A stretch of DNA of 64,000 nucleotides from assembly GCF_042658365.1 (NCBI RefSeq), contig NZ_JBHSQC010000015.1. One strand, given 5' to 3'. Each line of letters starts with the position of its first letter. Position 1 is the first letter of the stretch. The notes below the pieces were generated by a model. That model was not told the DNA's origin, searched no databases, and worked only from the letters and a program-made list of their open reading frames with translations. The position numbers and the translations under genes were made by a program. Positions 17,592 through 25,358 of the stretch are shown one piece after another. The stretch comes from Carnobacterium_A antarcticum (GTDB lineage: Bacteria > Bacillota > Bacilli > Lactobacillales > Carnobacteriaceae).

Positions 17592-18526
17592 TAACTATTC
17601 CCTCCTTCATACCGTACCCAGAGAGGCGCAAGTTTAAGGTTGATGAGTGTTAAAATAAAGACAATGAAGAATAATCCCCAAGACATCGCCATAGCGTAGC
17701 CCATATCAAAAGCTACAAAGGCTTTATTCCACATATGCAAATTATAGAAAAGCAGAGAGTTGGCAGGTCCGCCTGTTCCACTATCGGTCATAATGTAAGC
17801 CTCTTGGAAAATTTGAAAAGATCCGATGATCGATGTGACCACGTTATAAAAAATAATCGGGGTGATCATCGGCAGTGTGATATGCCAAAAGCGTTTGAAA
17901 GTATTCGCTCCATCTAATTCTGCAGATTCATAAAGTTGCGTGGGGACGTTCTGCAATGTAGCTAAGAAAAGCAGCATTGAACCGCCTACGCTCCACAAGC
18001 TCATAATAATAAGTGCTGGTTTTGTCCATTGGGGATCAAACAGCCAGGCAGGTCCTGTAATACCAATGTAACTTAAAACAGTATTGATCAATCCGGTGGA
18101 AGGGGCCAGCAATTGCATCCATAATACATAAACAGCAACTCCTGATAGAATAGCGGGCATATAAAAAATAGTTCTAAAAAATTTTATTCCCCGCATTTTT
18201 TGATTCAATAATACGGCCATTAAAACCGCTCCAACTGCATTTAGAGGGACACTGAACACAACGTAATAAAGAGTATTGTAAAGGGATTTCCAGAACAAAC
18301 CATCTTGTGTAAACATTCTTTTATAATTGTTGAACCCAATCAAATCCATCTTAGAAGTTAGGTTGTAGTTTGTAAAACTTCCATATAAAGAAAAAAGCAT
18401 CGGTCCCATTAAAAAGGCAACAAAACCAATAATAAAAGGAGAAACAAAAAGAAGTCCCCATAAAGCTTCTTGTCGTTTTAATTTAGTCCATTTTGTTTTA
18501 TTCTTATTTTGTTTTCGAGATAGCAT
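17591..18526 (-). CDS. Sugar ABC transporter permease (MalF/LacF-like)
   Basis: A 311-aa permease with a basic N terminus, then six membrane helices. The EAA loop reads 'QLYESAELDGANTFKRFWHI', followed by 'PMITPIIFYNVV'. I chose ATG at 18526, 6 bases after a GGTGA site; GTG at 18538 would add four residues but has no ribosome site. It follows the binding protein after a hairpin and overlaps the next permease by one base. Confidence 0.9.
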   Translation of the reverse strand: MLSRKQNKNKTKWTKLKRQEALWGLLFVSPFIIGFVAFLMGPMLFSLYGSFTNYNLTSKMDLIGFNNYKRMFTQDGLFWKSLYNTLYYVVFSVPLNAVGAVLMAVLLNQKMRGIKFFRTIFYMPAILSGVAVYVLWMQLLAPSTGLINTVLSYIGITGPAWLFDPQWTKPALIIMSLWSVGGSMLLFLATLQNVPTQLYESAELDGANTFKRFWHITLPMITPIIFYNVVTSIIGSFQIFQEAYIMTDSGTGGPANSLLFYNLHMWNKAFVAFDMGYAMAMSWGLFFIVFILTLINLKLAPLWVRYEGGNS

Positions 18527-18599
18527 CGAATTCACCACATTTCTTTTTTTTTGAAAGCGACGTTTGAAACGCTAAGAGCTAAGTATGTTTAGTAAAAAA

Positions 18600-18660
18600 A
18601 TAAAAGCTAGGACAAGCTTGAAAGGCAACTTTTTAATTAAGCTACCTTTCAAGTTTGCTG
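18600..18660 (-). terminator. Hairpin between the binding-protein and permease genes (partial terminator or mRNA stabiliser)
   Basis: Inverted repeat 18614-18625 with 18645-18656 (one mismatch on the minus transcript), followed on the minus strand by a T-rich stretch. Such hairpins after the first gene lower permease expression relative to the binding protein in many ABC operons. Confidence 0.6.
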
Positions 18661-18700
18661 CCATAGCTTTTTTTGCAAGTTTGTTTATACAGTGGAAGAA

Positions 18701-20041
18701 CTAGTTGTTTTGTTCAACAAGATTTTCTACAGATTTTTGTGCATCATCCAAAGCTTCTTTGGCTGATTTGTTTCCTAACATAGCCGCATCGATTTCTGTA
18801 TTGACTAAAGGTAAATAGTCAGGTGCAGAAAGGGGGACAGGCGTGATGACAGTTGTTTCAAGAGCCTCATTAGCTATTTCATAAATCATTTGTCCATTCT
18901 CGTCAAGTTCAGAACTTTTTGCTAAGCTTTCATTAGCAGACTGGTTAGCCATAATATCAAAACCTTGTGAGCCCCAGTATTCTTGAACATCATCACTAGT
19001 TAAATATTTAATGAATTCCCATGAAGCATCTGGGTTTTTAGCACCGTAAGGAATCTCGGCTGTAAAGCCTCCACCCCAACTATAGTGACCAGATCCTTCT
19101 GTTTTTTCTGGTAAAAGAGCAACGCCAAAATTGACGTCTTGGTCCAATTGCTGCAGTTCAACAAAGTAATTGATATTCTGACCTCTCATAGCCACAAGTT
19201 CCGAAACAAATGGATCGGCTATACCAGCTCCAAATTCAGCTTCATAAGATTCTACAGTGCTTTTACCGATATGATTTTGCCAATCTAACACCCACTGTAA
19301 CGATTCGACTTTATTAGGTGTGTTGATTTTTACTTCATCTTTACTATCAAACCAGCTGGTACCATTATCAGCGTTGATAGCCCAGACATCCTCGCCAGTA
19401 CTCCAAAGCGGATAAAACCCGATAGTTTTCCATTTGTCGCCGTCTTTTTCTTCTAGAGCTGAAGCATATTCTTCTAAGTCAGCCCAAGTTGCAGGAGGGG
19501 TTTCTGGATCTAAACCAGCTTTTTCAAATAAGTCTTTATTATAAAATAGGACCTGAGTATCTGTGTTGAAAGGAAGACCATAAACTTCATCTTCATAGGT
19601 GGCTGCATCTAAAAGCTGAGGATAAAAGCGCGATTCGATTTCTTCATCTTCTTTGTCAATATATGGTTGAAGATTGATGGCTTGATTTGCGTCTGCACGT
19701 TGTTTTACAGAGTTGATGTCTTGAATGATTACATCTGGCGGATTTCCTGCAGCTACTGAAGCAAGAGATTTTGTCCAAATGTCCCCCCAAGGCTGATAAA
19801 CATGTTTTACCACAATGTCGTCTTGTTTTTCATTAAAATCAGTAATAATTTTGTTGACTGCTTCGCTCCGTGGGCCGGATCCCCAGAAACTCCAAAATTC
19901 AATTTCAACTGGTCCATCACCAGCATTGGTGCCTGGTTTTCCAGTAGCGGAATCGTTATTGCTGCCGCATCCTGCTAACAGCAATACAGCTCCTACAGAC
20001 AAAACGAGTGACACTAAAGAACGCTTAGTAAATTTTTTCAT
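18701..20041 (-). CDS. Sugar ABC transporter substrate-binding lipoprotein
   Basis: A 446-aa extracytoplasmic solute-binding protein of family 1. The signal peptide ends in lipobox 'LLAGC', so the mature protein is lipid-anchored at about Cys25. 'FWSFWGSGPRSEAVNKIITD' starts the first lobe; 'NPPDVIIQDINSV' and 'YGLPFNTDTQVLFYNKDLF' are typical of MalE-like folds. The ligand is unknown; no glycosidase gene in the operon hints at it. It is the first gene after the promoter at ~20353-20379, with an unusually long leader. The ribosome site GGGATGGG is only moderate. Confidence 0.92.
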   Translation of the reverse strand: MKKFTKRSLVSLVLSVGAVLLLAGCGSNNDSATGKPGTNAGDGPVEIEFWSFWGSGPRSEAVNKIITDFNEKQDDIVVKHVYQPWGDIWTKSLASVAAGNPPDVIIQDINSVKQRADANQAINLQPYIDKEDEEIESRFYPQLLDAATYEDEVYGLPFNTDTQVLFYNKDLFEKAGLDPETPPATWADLEEYASALEEKDGDKWKTIGFYPLWSTGEDVWAINADNGTSWFDSKDEVKINTPNKVESLQWVLDWQNHIGKSTVESYEAEFGAGIADPFVSELVAMRGQNINYFVELQQLDQDVNFGVALLPEKTEGSGHYSWGGGFTAEIPYGAKNPDASWEFIKYLTSDDVQEYWGSQGFDIMANQSANESLAKSSELDENGQMIYEIANEALETTVITPVPLSAPDYLPLVNTEIDAAMLGNKSAKEALDDAQKSVENLVEQNN

Positions 20042-20330
20042 GCTTTTCCCATCCCATCTTTTTTATTAGTTGTCTGTTAAAATAATGATTTAAAAAGTTC
20101 ATTTATAATGACATAAACCATTGATAGCTTTTATGGGATCACCTCCTGCTAGTTCCTTTTTTATGTATAAAAGGTTGCTTTATCAAAATTGGAAAGCTAG
20201 AAAAAGCAAGCCCTTACATTTAAGCATTTCTCAATAATCAGTTTGCTAAAAACCTACTTCAACTACTTTCAGAGATCATGCCGAGAACCTCCAAATAATC
20301 AATAGAGAACCAAATCAACCCTTTTTTCGT

Positions 20331-20342
20331 AGAAGCGCTTCT
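20331..20342. promoter_or_regulatory. LacI-type operator AGAAGCGCTTCT
   Basis: A perfect 12-bp palindrome with the central CG of LacI-family sites, placed just downstream of the minus-strand promoter, where a repressor would block transcription. It departs from the CcpA cre consensus, suggesting a dedicated sugar-specific LacI-family repressor encoded elsewhere. Confidence 0.65.
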
Positions 20343-20350
20343 CTTCTCTA

Positions 20351-20379
20351 AAAGTATACCATTAAAGATTTTTTGTCAA
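20351..20379 (-). promoter_or_regulatory. Promoter of the sugar ABC operon
   Basis: On the minus strand a perfect -35 TTGACA (20374-20379), followed by TATACT after 15 bases (20353-20358) or TACTTT after 17 bases. The -35 is unambiguous; the exact -10 is not. Confidence 0.6.
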
Positions 20380-20533
20380 TTTAAACGGCCATTAATCCTT
20401 CAACAAAGCTGTTTTGTATTAGATTTAACAGAACGGAAATTATTTACTGAAATCCAGTAGAATTTTAATTTGAATTGTGGTAGTATTGTATAATTACAAA
20501 AAAATACAAAAAAGAAAAAGGAGACAATGATAG

Positions 20534-21904
20534 ATGGACTCAGACCCCGATAGTCAGTCGTTAGCAGTACAGATTCTGATCATAGTAATATTGACCGCAC
20601 TTAATGCATTTTTTGCAGCAGCAGAAATGGCATTTGTTTCATTAGATCAACGCAAAATAAAGGAGACTGCTTTACAAGGAGATAAAAAATCGCTTAACAT
20701 TCTAAAATTATTAGGCAACCCAGATAATTTTTTAGCCACTATCCAAGTAGCTATTACGTTAGCTGGATTCTTCTCAAGTGCATCCGCAGCAACTAGTTTT
20801 GCTGTTCGCTTAAAACCGATTTTAACGAATGTTCCTGGTGGGGAACAAATTGCTGTTGTAATAGTGACCATCGCACTTTCTTATATTACGCTCGTATTTG
20901 GTGAATTGTATCCAAAACAAGTAGCCTTGCAAAAAGCTGAAGAAATTGCAAAGTTAACTGTGGGCCCTATATTACTCGTTCAAACGTTTGCTATGCCTTT
21001 CGTGAAACTACTGTCATTCTCAACCAGCATTTTGAAAAGAATGACTCCGATTGATTTTAACAATGAAGAAGAGAAGATGACTCGTGATGAATTTCGTGCT
21101 TACTTAGAAAATAGTCAAAAAGAAGGAGCCATCGACCTTAACGAATTCTCGATGTTAAGAGGCGTCATGTCAATGGATACGAAAATGGCCAAAGAGATCA
21201 TGGTACCTCGAACCGATACTTTTATGATCGACTATAAGGATGGAAATAAAAAAAACATTCCACTATTATTGGATTGCAGATATTCACGTGTTCCTGTGTA
21301 TGAAACTGACAAAGATAACATTATCGGTGTCTTGCACGTAAAAAGCTTATTGCAAGCTTCTAGGACAACAAACCTTGATGAAATTAATATTAGAGAAATT
21401 ATGAATACCCCATTATCTGTTCCGGAAACCATCTATATGAATGATTTGCTGTATGAAATGAAACATACGCGTAATCAGATTGCTATTTTAAATGATGAGT
21501 ATGGAGGAACAGTAGGAATCGTAACATTAGAAGATTTATTGGAAGAAATCGTAGGCGATATTGACGACGAATACGATGAAACGCATCAATTAGTCGAACA
21601 GTTAACTGAAAATCGTTACTTAGTAGCTGGATCAACGCCTCTTTCCAAGTTCAATGAATTTTTTGATACCAACATTAAATCAAACAATGTAGATTCTATT
21701 GCCGGATACTTTATAACTGAATATGGAAATATTCCGCAAAAAGGAGAAAAAATCAGTATAAAGCATAAAAATTATGTTTTTACAGCTAATGAAATTGAAG
21801 GTTCAAGGGTAATGAGTCTGTTTATTGAACGAAATGCAGACAGTGTTGACAATAAGGCAGCTGTCCAGAAAATAGTATCAAATGACCAGCTTCAACTGCA
21901 ATAA
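20534..21904 (+). CDS. CNNM/CorC-type membrane protein with CBS domains (hemolysin-like family)
   Basis: A 456-aa protein of the HlyC/CorC family. The N-terminal CNNM (DUF21) domain with four membrane segments spans residues ~8-180 and includes 'NAFFAAAEMAFVSLD' and 'LVFGELYPKQVALQKAE'. A CBS pair follows ('IMVPRTDTFMID' and the second repeat ending 'DEYGGTVGIVTLEDLLEEIV'), then a C-terminal transporter-associated CorC_HlyC domain. Relatives act in magnesium efflux or sodium/magnesium exchange; the older haemolysin label is misleading. AAGGAG lies 11 bases before ATG 20534. Monocistronic. Confidence 0.9.
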   Translation: MDSDPDSQSLAVQILIIVILTALNAFFAAAEMAFVSLDQRKIKETALQGDKKSLNILKLLGNPDNFLATIQVAITLAGFFSSASAATSFAVRLKPILTNVPGGEQIAVVIVTIALSYITLVFGELYPKQVALQKAEEIAKLTVGPILLVQTFAMPFVKLLSFSTSILKRMTPIDFNNEEEKMTRDEFRAYLENSQKEGAIDLNEFSMLRGVMSMDTKMAKEIMVPRTDTFMIDYKDGNKKNIPLLLDCRYSRVPVYETDKDNIIGVLHVKSLLQASRTTNLDEINIREIMNTPLSVPETIYMNDLLYEMKHTRNQIAILNDEYGGTVGIVTLEDLLEEIVGDIDDEYDETHQLVEQLTENRYLVAGSTPLSKFNEFFDTNIKSNNVDSIAGYFITEYGNIPQKGEKISIKHKNYVFTANEIEGSRVMSLFIERNADSVDNKAAVQKIVSNDQLQLQ

Positions 21905-21932
21905 AAGGATCAGACAATCACTGAACCCTTAA

Positions 21933-21967
21933 AACGTATGACAGTATAAAGCTGTTATGCGTTTTTT
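21933..21967 (+). terminator. Terminator of the CNNM gene
   Basis: 12-bp imperfect stem (21933-21944 with 21952-21963) followed by seven T. Confidence 0.8.
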
Positions 21968-22179
21968 TGTGGTTCGAACATTATTGATGTTAATAAATGA
22001 AATGTATGTAGTCCACAATCTTGATAGTTCTGCTTGTTGGGACTTAATTAAGCATATTAACTAAAGTAATAAGAACAAAACGTTAGATAAGGCAAACAAT
22101 CATTGATCTAAAGAGTCAGTGTAATGAAGCCGATTGTTGGTAGTCGGTAAAAAGAACAAAGGAACAAAAGTGTAGTTAA

Positions 22180-22208
22180 TTGTTATTTAATTTTAAGGAG
22201 GGTATACT
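22180..22208 (+). promoter_or_regulatory. Promoter of the 63-aa protein gene
   Basis: TTGTTA (22180-22185), 17-base spacer, TATACT (22203-22208). Confidence 0.6.
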
Positions 22209-22246
22209 TAACTTGTAGCAAAATTACTTTTTAGGAGGAATTTATA

Positions 22247-22438
22247 ATGAGTTATATGACTGAGTCAGATGTAACAAGTTTATTGAATGAATCAAAAAAA
22301 GAATTGGATCGCCTTACGACAAAGCGTACGGAAGATTTAGGGAATTCAATTAATTACATTGAAAATGAACTTGAGATCCAACGCACACAAGGTAAAATTA
22401 CAGCTTATGAATATGTCTTGAATGCAGATGCTAACTAA
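22247..22438 (+). CDS. Small soluble coiled-coil-prone protein, function unknown
   Basis: A 63-aa protein, mostly charged and helical ('LLNESKKELDRLTTKRTED', then 'INYIENELEIQRTQGK'), without membrane segment, cysteine or signal. It is well supported as a gene: promoter, TAGGAGG ribosome site 8-9 bases before ATG, and its own strong terminator. Monocistronic and compact, which suggests high or regulated expression. I do not recognise a family. Confidence 0.8.
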   Translation: MSYMTESDVTSLLNESKKELDRLTTKRTEDLGNSINYIENELEIQRTQGKITAYEYVLNADAN

Positions 22439-22471
22439 GCAATATACCAAATTGATTTTAATCTTCCAATA

Positions 22472-22507
22472 AGAAAAAGAAGCAGGTTTTAGACTGCTTC
22501 TTTTTCT
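22472..22507 (+). terminator. Terminator of the 63-aa protein gene
   Basis: Perfect 14-bp stem (AGAAAAAGAAGCAG and complement) with an 8-base loop; the 3' arm itself supplies the T run. Confidence 0.85.
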
Positions 22508-22571
22508 ATCTAAAAATCGTCTAACGAGAAGAAGTAAAAAAAGAAAAAATATCTCAAGTGAAGCGGTTTCA

Positions 22572-22580
22572 TGGTATACT
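22572..22580 (+). promoter_or_regulatory. Extended -10 promoter before the phasin-like/UbiB pair
   Basis: TGG-TATACT (22572-22580), no good -35, about 95 bases before the ATG. Confidence 0.45.
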
Positions 22581-22676
22581 AATGAGAATAACAACACCTC
22601 TAGAGAATCCATCTTCTAACTGCTAACGACACGAAACAGGATAGCTGTTGATAAAAATACAAGGAGGAAAAAAACA

Positions 22677-22979
22677 ATGGATGAATTTAAAAAAATAATC
22701 TTAGCTGGTATTGGCGGAGCATCTGTAACGTATGAAAAAATGGAAGACACCCTTAACAAACTGGTTGTTAAAGGCAGGCTGACAGTTGATCAAGGGAAGT
22801 TATTAAGTCAAGAATTAGTCCGGAAGAAAAAAGAGAAAAACTCAGAGGAAGAATTGAGTCGAGAAGATGTGCAAGAATTATTGATGGCTATGAATGTTGC
22901 ACAACGAAAAGATATTGAAGAATTAGAGAAGAAGGTTGATCAATTAAACGAAACGATTGATAAACTGATCAACAAATAA
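22677..22979 (+). CDS. Phasin-like (PhaF/PhaI-related) small helical protein
   Basis: A 100-aa helical protein. 'KKIILAGIGGASVTYEKME' near the N terminus and the C-terminal heptad stretch 'DIEELEKKVDQLNETIDKL' match the phasin-like family once annotated as polyhydroxyalkanoate synthesis regulators, widespread in Firmicutes that make no PHA. A coiled coil is likely from residue ~65 onward. AAGGAGG precedes ATG. It lies 36 bases upstream of the UbiB homologue and probably works with it. Confidence 0.75.
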   Translation: MDEFKKIILAGIGGASVTYEKMEDTLNKLVVKGRLTVDQGKLLSQELVRKKKEKNSEEELSREDVQELLMAMNVAQRKDIEELEKKVDQLNETIDKLINK

Positions 22980-23015
22980 TAATAAGACTTAAAAAGCAGG
23001 AGGTGGAGAGCATCT

Positions 23016-24608
23016 GTGAGAGATCGTGATCGATTTAGAGAAATTGTTGGGGTATTGACGGCTTATGGTTTTGGACATATTTACAATACAAAAATTCGGA
23101 CTCAAAAAAAAGAGTTGGACCCGAAAAATTTACGTAAAGCTTTTGAAGAATTGGGTCCCAGTTTTATTAAAATAGGACAAATCATTTCAACAAGAAGAGA
23201 TATCTTGCCGAAAGAATACATTGATGAATTGTCTAAACTGCAAGATGCTGCTCCACCCTTTCCATTTGAAGATGTTCGAAGAATTTTTAGAGAAGAATTT
23301 AACCAAGAATTAGAAGATGTTTTTGAAAGTGTAGCAAGAAAACCCATTGCTAGTGCTTCAATTGCGCAGGTTCACCGCGGTCGGTTATTGAATGGGAAAG
23401 AAGTGGTTTTAAAAGTTCAACGGCCTAGTATAGAAGAAAGCTTTTTAAGAGATATCGATTTATTCATTAGAATTGTATCTAAAGCTGAAAACATGTTGAA
23501 AGAAATTGTGGTCGATCCAGTTGCGGCATTTAAAGAGATTCGGGAAACGACTAAAGTTGAATTAGATTTTCGCAACGAAGTACATTACATGCTTAAATTT
23601 AAAGAATTAAACGCTGATATTGCCTGTGTTGGTGCTCCCGCAGTGTTTACAGAACTTAGTTCAAAACGAGTGATCGTCCAAGAATATATCGAAGGATTGA
23701 AAGTAACACATACAGAAGCATTGCTTGATGCAGGATATGATTTGGACGATATTGGCCAAAAATTACTGTTATCTTATCTATCTCAAGTTTTTCACGATGG
23801 TTTTTTCCATGGAGATCCTCATCCAGGAAATTTGATTATCAAAGAAGGAAAGATTTACTACATTGATTTTGGTATTATGGGAGAATTATCTAAACCGAAT
23901 AAAGAAGTATTGAACCAATTATTGAAAGCTATTGTTTTAAAAGATATCAATTTATTGATTCATTTGATTTTGCAGATGGGCATTCAAAAAGGCCGAGTGG
24001 ATCGCAATGAATTATATGAAGATTTGTCTTATCTGTTTGATACGTATTTTTCGACTAATTTGAGCAATATCCATATTGCCAGTGTCTTAACCGATATGTT
24101 CGAAATGACCAGCAGGCACAATTTGGCAATGCCCAGTGATCTAATTACCTTGGTAAAATCAATGACTATCTTAGAAGGAGTCATTACCGATTTATCGCCA
24201 GAAGCTAATTTGATACAGATCACAAAAAGTTACCTGAAAACAAGCGGAACGTTTAGTGCACGTGATTTATTAGATACGGAAGAAGCATTGTTGCGAACGT
24301 ATCAATTTGTTAGTCATTCAGCTAAATTGCCAAGTCAGCTATCGACTTTTTTAGATGACTTGATCAATGGACGCAGCAAATTTACAATCGACTTGGCAGG
24401 TATGGACGAAAAATGGATAGGTATCAATAAAATGGTGAATCGTTTAGTTTTTGCTCTCATTGTTTCTGCTTTAATCATTGCATCCGCTTTTGTTGTCATA
24501 GCCACAAAAGGTACACAGCTGTCTATTATTGGAGTAGCAGGCTTTTTAGCTGCTGGCTTTTTAGGATTGTGGCTTTTGATTTCCATTATTCGATCCGGCA
24601 ATCTCTAG
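23016..24608 (+). CDS. ubiB: UbiB/AarF (ABC1) family atypical kinase
   Basis: A 530-aa protein of the ABC1/ADCK/UbiB family. 'GPSFIKIGQIISTR' contains the KxGQ motif that replaces the usual glycine-rich loop; 'ASASIAQVHRG' is the A-rich nucleotide loop; 'FFHGDPHPGNL' and 'YYIDFGIMG' are the catalytic and metal-binding loops. Two C-terminal membrane helices (~485-525) anchor it. The family promotes isoprenoid-lipid (quinone) synthesis by an ATPase-type activity. Here the lipid partner may be menaquinone or another polyprenyl compound. The start is GTG 23016 behind AGGAGGTG. Confidence 0.88.
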   Translation: MRDRDRFREIVGVLTAYGFGHIYNTKIRTQKKELDPKNLRKAFEELGPSFIKIGQIISTRRDILPKEYIDELSKLQDAAPPFPFEDVRRIFREEFNQELEDVFESVARKPIASASIAQVHRGRLLNGKEVVLKVQRPSIEESFLRDIDLFIRIVSKAENMLKEIVVDPVAAFKEIRETTKVELDFRNEVHYMLKFKELNADIACVGAPAVFTELSSKRVIVQEYIEGLKVTHTEALLDAGYDLDDIGQKLLLSYLSQVFHDGFFHGDPHPGNLIIKEGKIYYIDFGIMGELSKPNKEVLNQLLKAIVLKDINLLIHLILQMGIQKGRVDRNELYEDLSYLFDTYFSTNLSNIHIASVLTDMFEMTSRHNLAMPSDLITLVKSMTILEGVITDLSPEANLIQITKSYLKTSGTFSARDLLDTEEALLRTYQFVSHSAKLPSQLSTFLDDLINGRSKFTIDLAGMDEKWIGINKMVNRLVFALIVSALIIASAFVVIATKGTQLSIIGVAGFLAAGFLGLWLLISIIRSGNL

Positions 24609-24612
24609 AACA

Positions 24613-24669
24613 AAAACCCCTATAAGTCGTTAGAGCAGAGAATCTCTCATGACTTACAGGGGTTTTATT
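24613..24669. terminator. Bidirectional terminator, UbiB homologue / DedA
   Basis: AAAACCCC..TAAGTC pairs with GACTTA..GGGGTTTT (24613-24628 with 24651-24666) around a long loop; T-rich on both outer flanks. Confidence 0.8.
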
Positions 24670-24674
24670 TAGTA

Positions 24675-25292
24675 TTAGTTGGTTTTTTCAGTTTTTTTTC
24701 TTTTGAAGAACCAAATGATAAAAGCAATTGCAGCAATGGCAATCACAGCGTAAGCGATGTGCGAATAGATGTCCATATAATGGACGATAACTTCCCATTG
24801 TGAACCTACAGCGGCGCCTAAATAAATCAAAATGGTATTCCAAATCAATGTACCGATAGTTGTCAAAGTAATAAATAGTCCGAAGTTCATATTGGACATT
24901 CCGGCTGGGATTGAAATCAAACTTCTGATCAGCGGAATGAAACGGCAAAAGAAAACAGTCCATACGCCATGCTTATCAAACCAGCGATCGGCTTTATGAA
25001 TATCCTTTCTAGTTAAACGTAAGATATGACCCCAACGGTCTACGATTTTTTCTAACCGTGCAACATCTAACAACAACCCAATACCATAAAGAATCACAGC
25101 ACCGATCACAGCACCAATGGTTGAAGCAATAATCATTCCCAGAATATTTAAACTAGTGCCTGTCGTCATAAAACCGCCAAAGGTTAAAATAACTTCTGAT
25201 GGAATCGGCGGAAAAACATTCTCGATCATAATTAAAAATGCTACCCCGATATAACCAAATTGTTCCATAATACCTTGAATCCAAGCTTCCAT
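24675..25292 (-). CDS. dedA: DedA-family membrane protein
   Basis: A 205-aa protein of the DedA/VTT superfamily. 'ENVFPPIPSEVILTFGGF' is the N-terminal signature and 'FFCRFIPLIRSLISIPAG' carries the conserved R-x-x-P-x-x-R core. Four to five membrane helices. DedA proteins support envelope integrity, and members have been implicated in recycling the undecaprenyl-phosphate carrier. Start ATG 25292 follows AAGGAG; an upstream in-frame start lacks a site. It lies 66 bases behind HMG-CoA reductase on the same strand, and both relate to isoprenoid lipids. Confidence 0.9.
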   Translation of the reverse strand: MEAWIQGIMEQFGYIGVAFLIMIENVFPPIPSEVILTFGGFMTTGTSLNILGMIIASTIGAVIGAVILYGIGLLLDVARLEKIVDRWGHILRLTRKDIHKADRWFDKHGVWTVFFCRFIPLIRSLISIPAGMSNMNFGLFITLTTIGTLIWNTILIYLGAAVGSQWEVIVHYMDIYSHIAYAVIAIAAIAFIIWFFKRKKTEKTN

Positions 25293-25358
25293 AATTAATC
25301 TCCTTAGTGTTAAAATCATTTTTTTACTTCATGCATTAAAGAATAATAGTCTAATATA

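Larger units (their letters stand above)
20042..20533. other. Upstream region of the sugar ABC operon and of the CNNM gene
   Basis: Contains the minus-strand promoter and operator (20331-20379), a ~300-base leader before the binding protein, and a perfect anti-Shine-Dalgarno complement on the minus strand (20137-20147) that serves no evident gene; the nearest ATG (20121) opens only a 14-codon ORF at too great a distance. AT-rich DNA before the CNNM gene fills the rest. Confidence 0.5.
21905..22246. other. Intergenic region between the CNNM gene and the 63-aa gene
   Basis: Contains the CNNM terminator at its left end and the promoter of the small gene at its right end. The ~210 bases between carry no feature I can name. 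Confidence 0.4.

Noticed and set aside
20077..20121. 14-codon minus-strand leader ORF after the orphan Shine-Dalgarno
   Set aside because: The ATG is about 20 bases from AGGAGG, too far for normal initiation; kept only as a finding about the orphan site.
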